Shown piece after piece: positions 22,609 to 34,600 of a stretch of 64,000 bases of DNA (position 1 is its first letter; every line of letters begins with the position of its first letter). This stretch comes from Apostichopus japonicus (taxonomy: Eukaryota > Echinodermata > Holothuroidea > Aspidochirotida > Stichopodidae), in the NCBI RefSeq assembly GCF_037975245.1, contig NC_092571.1, positions 17,233,917 to 17,297,916 of the forward strand, written 5' to 3'. The translations under genes were made by a program, and so were the position numbers. The notes beneath the pieces were generated by a model that was not told the origin of the DNA, ran no database searches, and saw only the letters and a list, made by a program, of their open reading frames with translations.

Positions 22609-25600
22609 CTGTGGGTAAAAGTAAAGTAAGGATTGAAATTACAATATTAAAGGAAAACTGACTAGTTTTTATGTTGAAAAGCAAATCCAACAGATAAGGC
22701 GAATATATTGGGAATGGTAGTCGGTTGGAGAGGGGTAGGAAAGGTGAGGGGAGGGAGTGGGAGAGGGGAAAGACGGGGTGTCCAAGTGACTTTTTAGAGT
22801 GTACTGTGCTGCGTGTGAAAGGCACTTTCACAGAGCTGTATATCGTAGCCTTCCTAATCTTTCCTCGGAAAATTGATCTCAACATGTGACTTAAACGACA
22901 GACATTGTAGACAACAGCAAAACAGAAAAAAAGAACAAACAAAATGATCTAATTTCAACGATAGAAAATGAAAGAAACAGAACTTCCATTTATACTTGGA
23001 GAACATACTTTTCAGGCAATCCTACAGGCAAATGATAATAAACCACTTATGTTGAAAAAACAAAAATATATATATAAAATTAAGAATTTCCTAATATGTA
23101 AAATTAGTGTGTAAAAGTAAGTTGGCCTGACGTTTCAATCCTAGCAGGATCTTCTTCAAAGGCTAAATGACAAGTCAAAATTTGTATAAAAATAAAAATA
23201 ATTCTACCGCTCTCTTACCTAATAGAACCGGCTAAGAGAGGATTGAATGCATACAGCCAGTCAAAGAGATCCTTATCTGCCAGAGTCTGAAGTAGAAATC
23301 CTCGGTACTTGGTACTGACTGTGAACGTGTTGGGAGTCTGTAGACCGAAAGAATAGTTACAAGTGATACTTAAACAGCAACGTCTGCAAGAGACTGTTTC
23401 TTGACTCGCTGGTCTCATGACGACAATTGCTGCTTCAAAGCAGCCATAAAAAATGGAAGAAGATAAAGAAGAAGAAACCGCAACGATTTATTTGTTCAGT
23501 TATTGACGCCGATATACTATTGAAAACCGATAAACTGAATCAACAGAACTCCTATATAAGTTAGAAAGACCAGTAATGTAAAACTAGGTCGAAGTTTAAG
23601 ACACAATTGACAGATACAGGCTTTCTTCGGGGAAAAAGAAAAAGGCCCCGGGAGATACTGATCTGTAGACTCTAAAATTACCACCGACCCAGCGATGCGT
23701 ATTAAGAAAATATTGGCAATAATTAAAGATTTCCTGTATGTGAAACATGCTTGATTTTTTTTTTCGGAGCAAAATTATGAAGTTAAATAAATGAATGAAG
23801 CTAACTTAAAGTGCAGGGAAATTTTCAGGAGAGGTGGCACCTGGGAGGTACCTTGGTCCACCCCTGGATACCACCGTTTTTGCTGCCACCTATGGATATG
23901 TTTCACTTCCGTGAAACGTTTCACGGTCCGATCTGACCTTACCCAATGTATAGGGGAAGAGTCTCATATTAAGACTATAAAAATGTCAGGCTCATTTGTG
24001 AAAAGTCTTAAAGACAATCTAAAATTTCAATAATGTTGAGGGAAATAAAATGAATTATTGTCCTTACATATAAAATATGAAGTCTTTTTTAACTAGTTTC
24101 ATATTTGGAGGCAGCATTTAATAAGTGGTAAAATAAAGCTTTCTAAAAATATACAACAATGGTCGGATAACGCATTACATCAACTATCAGCATTCATCCC
24201 GCCAGCACCCTTTTCACTATTAAACTTAAAAAAGATTTAAGAAGCATGCAGATGCCTTTCAGAATTCTCTCCAGTGTCATAACCAGGATATGCATTGAGG
24301 GAGATGGTTGGGAGAGGGGTGCAAGAAGGGTTTGGGAAGTTTTCAATTTTCATTTTCCAAAGACAACTTGAAGGTTAACCCATTTCACATTTCGGACTAC
24401 ACATTTACTATGTAAATATGTAAAAATTGTCTTTCTATTTTGTTTGTGGCAGGGAGTAGGGGAGGGAAAAGGGTTGTGGGGAGGGGGAAGGCTTGATTCT
24501 GGGTACAGGGGAGAGGGTCTCTCTCCTTCTCACTACTACTCCAGGTTATGTCACTGATTCTGCTGATTAAATTTGTTTTCAGTATTCACCTGTTGAGGAG
24601 GTGAGGCGGCCATTACTCTTTCAGAATCACTTACCCTCAACATAGCCTGCTGGTCCTCGCTGTACTCAATCCTGGCCAATGCCAAATTGATTAATCCCCT
24701 CTCTACGGGATCTTTATCGGTTGAGTAGATAAAGACATATGGCCGCCTCACCACTACGTATCTGGTCACCCATCCGGCGGTCTCTTCTTCCAGGAAGTTC
24801 AAGAAACCCCTCCGAGACACCACCGGGCTGAAGGGAGGAAAGAGGAATTCAGACACAGCCCTAAGTAACTTTATCGAGTCCGATTTCGATGGTACGCTCC
24901 AAATTTTTGTGTTTTCCTTTGAGAATTTTGGAATTATTCACTGATAAATAGGAGATAAACATCCAGGGACACAAGCGTATTTTTCCTGTGAAGTGCACAG
25001 AACTTCAAAGTCTCACTCGATCACTCGACCGATTTAGGCGGTTGGCATGGACCCATTTGGAAGGGCCAGAGTTAGATTTAAAAAAAATAGGAGGTGTGGG
25101 CCCAGGGTAGCTGATGCAGACTCCAATGAAGGTTTACACATCTAACGGTGTATTCTGAGGCATATTTTGACTTTGGTCTATAACTATGTCTGTAATACAA
25201 AGTTGTGCCAATGAAATACTCTTTGAATTCGGGCTTTCACCAATTCACATGGGAGTGTTAGCTCAGTGGTTAACGCCTGTGCCTTCCAATAATAAGGTCC
25301 CCGGTTCGAATCACTCCAAGATTAATGTATGTCGTCCAGTTACAGAGTTGTTGACAATTGACAATTCTTCATCATGGACGTTAAATATGAATCTTAAAGA
25401 CTGACTTCGGTCAGCTTGTGGCTTTGATTAGCCAATGAGGCTTCTTTGCGAGTTCCTGCTTGCAGGAGGATCTAAAATACATACATACATACAAATGATC
25501 TATTCATGCTCTCACTGACCCCCTACATACTCCCATCACCCACCCTTGCTTTACCTTATTCTGATTTCATCCACCTCCGGTACGAACATAGGACGGTGGT

Positions 25601-28600
25601 ATTTCCGGTGCCCAAATTCGTCCAGATCTCCTTCAACGCCTGTCCGCTGTAAGCCCGGTAGGTCGGTTGGAACGGGCACCTTCCTTCCGTTCTGTGGTTC
25701 AAGGGACGACGCCTCCTGAATCATAGGATTGGCAACAATATCATTGGTAGAGGTTACAGTGCCATCGCATGGCTGCTCGCCATCCTCGTCCGCAGACTGA
25801 AGTGTAACCAACGGCAGTTCCATGACCTGAGGTGATGGTATTGGGTGGCATGCACGACCAAATTGGCAGGAGGGTAGATGGGTGAGTATGAAGGACACCC
25901 GATGCAAAACCAAAATTCAAAGCGGAATGGCAGAGAGTATTAGTGGGTTGGTGGGTGAGTGGGTTGGTGGGATAGCAGTGACATGGAGACAAAAATATGG
26001 AAGAATCATGCGTAATTTCAAAATAAGCAAAATAAATTGGATATATGCAAATGACGGGAGATAAAAGAATCGGCCACACAATATGAAGAGACGGAACAGA
26101 TTTGAAAGAGCAATTAATAGCAGAACCAAAAGGTGTGTTACCAGATGGAAAAATAAGACATGAAAATAAAGCATAAAATTAAAAAAAAATGAATAAAAAG
26201 TTAAAGATTAATAACGTGGGAAAAACACAGGAGATTTTGATGGGGGGTAGCATGTTGTGTGTGTATGTGGGGGGGGTTGAAATTTATATTATTATTATAA
26301 TCAAAATAAAAAACAAAGAAACAATTCAGTACAAATTATAAAAAAAGCAAAGATAGTTTATATATGAGAAAGTAGATGGTTATAACACAAAGTTTCGCAT
26401 GGTCAAAAATAAAGCAAAAAGCATGGGGTGTCATGGAGGTTTGTGGAAAGTAGGATGAAGAATTGCGGTGAGTGGGAAAAGGGGTTGAAGGAGGGTAAGA
26501 AAAGAGGTATCAAAATGACCTTTGTTAGTGAAAGAAACTATCCACGCAGCAGTCAATTAGTATAAACCACCGCATATTATGATGATAACATGCAAAATGT
26601 GAATGAATGATGTGGGAGAATCAGTGAGTTAAACCCCCCCCACCATCCCTCCCACTCCTCAACCTCACCTCCCCCCCACTCTGGGTATCAAAACATACTA
26701 TATATTTATGTATTCTGGGTGGTAATTCATTTTAATGTTTTCTCCTATGGCAAGAAGTCTGAACACATGATCAATTCCTTGTGCCACCATCATCCCTCCC
26801 CTCTTACCCTTCATTCGATTGTTACACCCCTGATGACTATTAAGGAAATATCTTCAAACAAACACACACGTCCAAGAGGAGTTTTATTACATGAAATGTT
26901 TGGCAGTTTTCTTCTTCTAGAATACTTCCAAATCTATATCTTTCTTGTCAAATGCCAGGCAATTTTTCTAGACTATTTTACCTTTCCAATCGGTGGGCTA
27001 AGCTGTGGTGGTTGAGACTGCGTGAGCAGTTTGAGACAGCGGGTGATCAGAGATTTCTCCCGCTCGGAGGAATCTGTCTCGTCACTTCCGTCGGTGGCAA
27101 GCAGGCTGTCTTGGGAGGTGGACATCTCCTTCTGCAGAAGATTGATCTGACCGTCCCGAATTTCACGAGTGTTGTACTGATCCTGAGCTAGTTTCTCGCG
27201 TAGCAAGAGTTCGTGTCTAGCTTTCTCCACCTGCAAAAAAAAGAAGGGGGTTATTGAGAACCATATTCATATTCCATAAATAGAGAAAGAGATGGAACAG
27301 AAGAACTTAATTAAATGTATTTTGTTATAAATGAAATTGAACATATATTTACATAATTTAAACTTAAAATTGGCTTAAAATGGCTAAAACTTGGCTGAAA
27401 ATTTTAACTTAAAATGTCCATACATTAATGGTAATACGGCCATCAGCAATTAAAAATTACGGAGTGTTAGCTCAGTGGTTAACACCGGTGCCTTCCAATC
27501 ATAAGGTCCCTGGTTCGAGTCACTCCAAGATTTATGTATGTTGTCCAGTTACAGAGTTGTTGACAATTACAATTCATAATCATGGACATTTAATATGAAT
27601 CTACGAGACTGACTTCGGTTAGCTTGCGGCTTTGATAAGCCAATGATGGCTTCTTTGCAAGTTCCTGCTTGCAGGAGGATCTAAAATATATACATACATG
27701 CCTTTTCTTATATCATTTCCAAATTTATGAAGGAAGATGGAAATAAGACTGTTTAAATGTTTAAGTCATTCAAATCAGCTTCTGGAGTTTGGTGGTAAAA
27801 TAAGTATTTGAGATCATGAAGGTTATTTCATATGAAACACTGAGGGCAATGACTAGAGTTAAAATTTGTCTCATATGATTTTAATTATGTGCACCAAAAC
27901 CAACAACAGAAATATCAACATCATAGCCTTCATCTCTCCATTATCTTTTCAGTTCTTCTCGGGTATTCTGGGAATCCTAAGCACGTCGTACAGAACTCAC
28001 ACTTTTCTTTGATAATTTACCCCAACAGTTAAAAAGAGTAAAGTGTAATAAATGAATTAAGCAACTGTTGTCACTTTAATTTTCTGCAATTTCCCCACAG
28101 ATGTTTGATTTTACCCTTACCTCTCCCTCCTCCCCCCCACCCCCACCAACACTCATCTAACACAATCCTCCCTTCCATGTATACCTCTTCTAATCGGGCC
28201 AGTTTCTCTAGTTCCCACTGATGGTCTAAGATGAGAGAATCAGCACGAGGGCGCCATCCCTTCAAGTTCTCCTCTCCCCTTACGTAGGTGCCCGATGTGT
28301 CGATGACTTTACGTTGACGTCTTTGTGTACCTGTGGTGGACCGAAAGATCTTATCGGTTAAAAACTGAAATTTCTCTCCGTTATTTTTCAGATTTCTTTA
28401 AGTTTTACAGGGACTGAAACTGCTTTGGAATGAGAGGAAGTTCAGAGGGGTGGGGAAAGGGTGTGGGGGGGTGGAGAAGGTCCTAGGTATTGTGTCATAC
28501 ATCTTACTACAAACCTTCTTGTTTAAGAAACAAAACTTACATGAAACAAAAACTCAACATAATGAAAATACCAAATAAATAAATTAAGCATCTCAAAACC

Positions 28601-31600
28601 CAGACCTTCAATGAAAATTTGAGGGAACTAATTTGAGCAAGAAATAAACAAAATACATCCCTAAATGAGGTAATTGCACCAAAGATGACAAAGGTATATG
28701 ACTAAACTCAAATGCAGATTTGCCCTGTGCAAAAAAAAAAGTGACAGCCAATGAAAATTGAAGAGGAGTTTTATCCCAGCGATTTACTGTCTCTTCAATT
28801 TCCAATGCATATCAAAGATACAGAAATGATAAACATTTTACACAAAACGACAGCGGTAGAATACACACAACAGGGAAACAAAACAGCTCATGCATATTCA
28901 TAAATATAATCTCACATCCATTTAACTGTTTTTAACTACACATAAGAATGAAAATAATGGATGAATATTCTCTTTAGAAAAAAAACGTTCAAATGCAGTG
29001 TACATAGGACAAATGGTGTAAAAACCAGACTTTTGAATTAAATCCTGGATTCTGTGGGTTCTGTTGCAAGTATGGAATTTGCAAAAGGTGCATTGTTAGA
29101 TACAAAATTTGTATGAAAAGTAATTAAATCCCTTCTTCCACTACTTGTTAGGAACAATATAATTGTGCATATTAATATGATATGCTTTGTATTCAATTTC
29201 TGCTTGCTCTATTTCGTCAGACTTAAAATTCAAAGTTTTTATACCAAGAAGACCCAAAGAGGGTGATGGCAAGGGTTATCAAGAACAACTTGTTTTATCG
29301 TTGCAAATTATGTTTTCTAACTCAAGGATAATGTTGGACAAGGAAGAAAGGTGCAAAGGGGGAGGAGGGGAGGGGTGGGGAGGGAGGTAGGTGGGTTCAG
29401 AACTTTGAGAACTACATGGATCCAGCAGTAATAGTATATAATATAAAATAGCCCAGAATATTCTTTGAATGTGCAAGCAATATATATCGTGTAGCTAAAC
29501 ATACAACAGCTGTTGTTATTGTACAAAATCTTAATTTTGCCTGCCAGAGATTGACTGAAGACTATAAATGAAGGCACATATTTTGTTATAATCTATTGAT
29601 TGACATAATTCCAAGTAATTTGCACCATAAAATATTGCTCCGATTTTTAAATGTGGTGGCAAGCTGAAGGTTGGCAATAACACATGCAGAGTATACAGTA
29701 CACAAGTAATAATTATAGAACAGCAAATATTTACTGTGGGTCATTTACCTTCACCAAACTTAATAATAGACGGTTGTATTCCAATACTTTCGAGGTCCTA
29801 TAGCCAAATTATCTGTTAACTATCCTCACATCGGTATTTCTCTTCTCTGAAGCATCTTAAAATTCATGATGCGAAGAAAATTTCTCCTTGGCTTTTTTTT
29901 CTTACCAAGGTTGATGATGCTTGTATAATTTCACTCCACTATATTTTTTGAGGTTGCATTATTTCTTGTATCACATGCAAACCTGTTCACTCCACTCTTC
30001 ATTTCAGAGGTAATATTATATTTGAGGTTACACTGTTTTTTGTATCACATGCAAACCTGTTCACCATTTCAAGTCACCAAAAAAAAAAAAAAAATTAATC
30101 AAGGCCTGGAAGAGACTTATTTCAGGCACACACAATTTAAAAGTAATTTCCACAGGTTATGTTTATGTATTAGTGTTAGTAAACCACCATAGAATCTCAA
30201 AATATTTTAGTAGAACCCACATTGCGTGAACCCAACACCCAACACCGTACAGCCGATATTGGGACTATGGATCGTGTTTTAGCCTCATTCAATCAGTCTG
30301 TAGCACAGCCAGCATAATAGTATTTCTTATATTTTGTGTCTTTACCAAAACCACACAGTGCAGTGCCATCGTCATTAAGGAGAGTAAGGTAACCATTACA
30401 TATATACAAAATGGTTGGCATCTCTTTAAACAACTAATCAAATGAGGAATTGTTGTATTGCTCCTAATACTGTTGTATTCCCCTACTACTCAAGGAGTGT
30501 TAGCTCAGTGGTTAATGCCGGTGCCTTCCAATCATAAGGTCCCCGGTTCGAGCCACTCCAAGATTAATGTATGTCGTCCAGTTACAGAGTTGTTGACAAT
30601 TGACAATTCATAATCATGGACGTTAAATATGAATCTAAGAGACTGACTTCGGTCGGCTTGCAGCTTTGATAAGCCAGTGACGCTTCTTCGCGAGTTCCTG
30701 CTTGCAGGAGGATCTAAAATACATGCAAACATATTTTGATTGCATTGTTTGCTTATGTTGTTTTTCCCCCTAACGTTGGAATACAAACAAATACTTTTGA
30801 TTGATATTTGATTGATTACATGTCTCCTCTCAGTTTGAATATTGCAGATGAATGAAACCCTGCATGTTTCTTCAAAGTATTTGACCCTGGCTGTGCTACA
30901 GTGGCTGACCTCAATTATTCGTACGACCTTTGACCTTTGTAAATATTGACTGACCTTTCTTCCTCTTCTTGGTATAGTGTCTCATAAATAAAAAGTGGGC
31001 TGATTAAAAAGTCAAAAGCAGGGACTTTTAAAGACAAGAGATAGCAACATTTCACACTTTAACAGAAACACACCTTCTAAAATGTTGCATTTTTGGTTGA
31101 TAAAAGCTGCAAAAGCAATCTTACATTTACAGAAACAGAAGGAAAACAAAAATATGACAAAACGGGAAGAAGCATTAAGAAAACAACAAAGCCAAAGACA
31201 GCATAGGAAATACAATCAGCGACCACTCTTTTTACTAAACTGACCATTTCTGTATCACACAAATTATCCAGAAACATGACATCCCCTATTGCTTCAATAC
31301 AATCCTTGATGTCTCATACAAATACCTTTCCAAAGCCTTGTGACGTTCCCTTCATTTTTATTCAAAGACACTTTTTTTGAGCAGCAATATGTGAATGATT
31401 AAACAAGACTTTTGAAGAAATATGAAAATGGATTTTGTTTTTTTTTATAAAGAAAAAAAGAAAATATGAACACCAAACAAAAGTGGACTATTGACTAATA
31501 AAGGAAAGAAAAGAAAAAAAATTAAGAATGATAAAACAAACAAAATTTCACAAAAATTTGCATAAGATATGAAGACAATCAGAGCTTAAAGAAGGCTTGA

Positions 31601-34600
31601 CATAGAGAAAAGCAGGATCTATCCAGGACTAATACATTAACCATCAAGATTCTTACCACTAATTTGTGGCGAGTTAGGAGCAGTCGATTCAAGCAGTTCT
31701 CTTAGATCATTGTGACTGAGCGAGAAGCCTGTAAGTGGGAAGTTTTTTTGGTTTTGTAAAAAAAATTAGATTTGTATGTGGAGATTTGGTTTTGGGCAAA
31801 GCACCAGATATTCTTATAAGTATTAGCAAAAGAATGAAGAAAAATGTACCATTTTCTTGTCAATGTTCTGGAAAGGTTTTCTTTTTTGGGGGGAGGGGGG
31901 AGGAAAATGCATCAAACTGTATTATAGGACAATAGGACAGACCTTGCCCCTCCCCCACCCCCCACCCCCTTGTCGTATTCATCAAAGTGAACATAAGCTA
32001 ATTGTCAAAACCAAAAGATGACAGAATAAAAACAAATCTCCCACATCCAGATTCCCAGTACCACAAAGAGCGAAGACAAAAGTCAATTAGCAAGGAGTTA
32101 GTGTTCAGGATAGCACTTTTAAGATAAGAAATAACTGGAAACAGAGGAAAGTTGTGTGAACCCAATCGAATACCGTTTACTTTTGAAAATGGCCGAGATA
32201 TGACCTAGAAAGGAAATACCGATTTGGAATATGATGCACTTTTCATTTTCTACCTCAATTTTTTTGAATGAATCACTGCATCCTCTTTGGTCCAAATATT
32301 TTTTTTTGGGAAGTCGATGGTAAATGAATGAGAGAAAAGATAAACAGAAATTCAAGATTCACTTGTGAAAAAAAAGTACAAAAAAGTAGTTTTATCAAAG
32401 GAATCGCTCGTGATAATGGAAAGGAATTTACTTTAAATCTGAGAGACATTTGAGAAGAGTCAGACTAAGTCAATTTTTAAGTTTTGTAATGAATTTTATT
32501 CTTTAAAATTACAGAGTAAACCCTCACTTTAAATCAAATCCCCCCACCCACCCCCACCCCCACCCCCCGCCAAAAAAACAAAACAAGAAAACAGAAAGAG
32601 AAACAAGAGTTACAAACCTGGACTCAAGGCTTCTGCAGATCTTCGCAAGGAGACCTCATAAATTCCGCTCACTTTGTTGCTGCAGGGCGGAAGATGTATG
32701 AAAAATGGAAATATCAAAATAATGTTGACGATTTGAAACAGGCATTCTCAATCTTCCTGGATAGTATGGAACATTTATATCATTCCATGGAAAGAGAAGT
32801 CACATTCAAAACCAATTCATCTCTCATCTGAATCAAACAGATAATTCACCACAATGTATATCATCAGCAAACATCTCCATCTCGTGTCAGGGACATGCCA
32901 AGGAATGATTTATGCAGTGGGGGGAGGGGGGGGGATTGGCAGGAAATACGGCAAAAGTTCTACTAGAAGATAAATAACAAACTTAAAAATATACCCAAGA
33001 CCTGAACATGTAAATTGAAATCTTTCAAAGACAATAAAGTTAAAAATATTACTCTTCTATCACAAGTGAATTCAAGACTTACATCTCCATAGGTTTGTAC
33101 GAACTCCCAAAGAGGGTCCTTAGGGTGCGGGAGGGGCTGGTCCTTGCATCCCTCTCGTACATGAGGAGACAGATGTCCTTGGTGATGCAAGCAGACTGAC
33201 CGCAGTTTTCAAGCTAGATGTGAAGAATACCAAACAACTCGTAAAATACAAAAAAACTAGACAAATTCTGATGTAAGTAAGAAGGTGTCAATAAATGACA
33301 TCATGATTCCGTTTAGCGACCTTGGGTCTACATCAAGTCGCTGGTGAAGTTGGGCCAGTTTCAAGTATGTTTTCTTTTGGGGTATGAAGGGAGGGAGGGG
33401 GGGGGTGAGGAGTTGAAAACTGTTCAAAGAAGGAGGAAAAATGAAATTTTCTGAAGGTCTTTAAACCTCTCTTCCCTTTTTTTCTTATTACTCTCATATC
33501 TTTTCTTGCTCTCATCAGATATTCATAACCATGTGAGGATAAAATGTGAAGTTGGCAAATGCTGAATGCATCATGTCTTTTCCATGAGATCAGAATATGG
33601 CATATGTGATAACACTATGCCTTATGGGGGTTTCCTGTGACATTTGTTGGATGTACAAGCAAAAGATACATTCCAAATTGAAAAGAAGTGAAAGCAATTT
33701 AAGGAAAAAAGAAGGAAAAAACAACTTACTTCAAGGTAAGCTGAGAGGGTAAGATACACTGCCTCTCCATAGGGGGTGACTCGATTAAGGAGGATGGAGT
33801 TATGAAGAGAACTGTCCCAAGCCGCCTCAAATCGGAAGAAAGTTCTAGGATAAAATCAGATAAAATGTTATGATTGTCGTTAGAATACAATGAAGAATTA
33901 AATGTTATGAAAGCTGACTAAACTCATTTAAATAACAGAATACATAAAACCATTGTTCCCTGAAGTATAAAACTCATGCACTCTTTCTATTGATCACTGT
34001 GGAGATTTTCCAAAGACAAAATTTCTACTGATAAAGAGTGCATTACCATCAAAATAAGACTATTTCTCTTTACAAGCCAACAAACCAGTCCCACTTGCTA
34101 TGGAAACTATTGTTGCATGAAGCAGACAAAGTTTACAACATGTCAAAGTTACTTTTATATCATTCAATATTTAGAAAATACATCCTTTCTGCAATCTTTT
34201 TTATCTTGGCAGGGTAGGGTGGGGTGCCCACAAGGGGTGTGCAGTCAGCTTCAGAGGAAGATGGGGGAGAGAGGGGGAGAGAGGGGGGGCGAGGGGGTTA
34301 GCCAGATCTAGATTGTGACAGATGGGAAAGGCACTCTATTAAAATTATAAAAAAATGATTAGGGAGTGGTTTGTCATTGATGGGAGATCTGCCCGCTGTC
34401 CCTTCCCACCTCCCCCCGCCACTAGACACCATGGCTATATACCATGCACTGGTCTCCTCACCTGTCATCCCCGGGGTGGACGATGTAGTTGGCTGGTAAC
34501 AGGTTCAGAGATAGAACAGAAGTCTCACTGTCTGGCTCCGTAACTTCTACCGTATTTCGGATCCGTCCTACAAGATGAAACAGATAGTTTTTGCATGAAT

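Noticed and set aside
30532-30786. Minus-strand frame with [13 protein letters not shown], similar to frames at 44308 and 45753
   Set aside because: The similarity comes from the SINE body read in reverse, not from a gene family.
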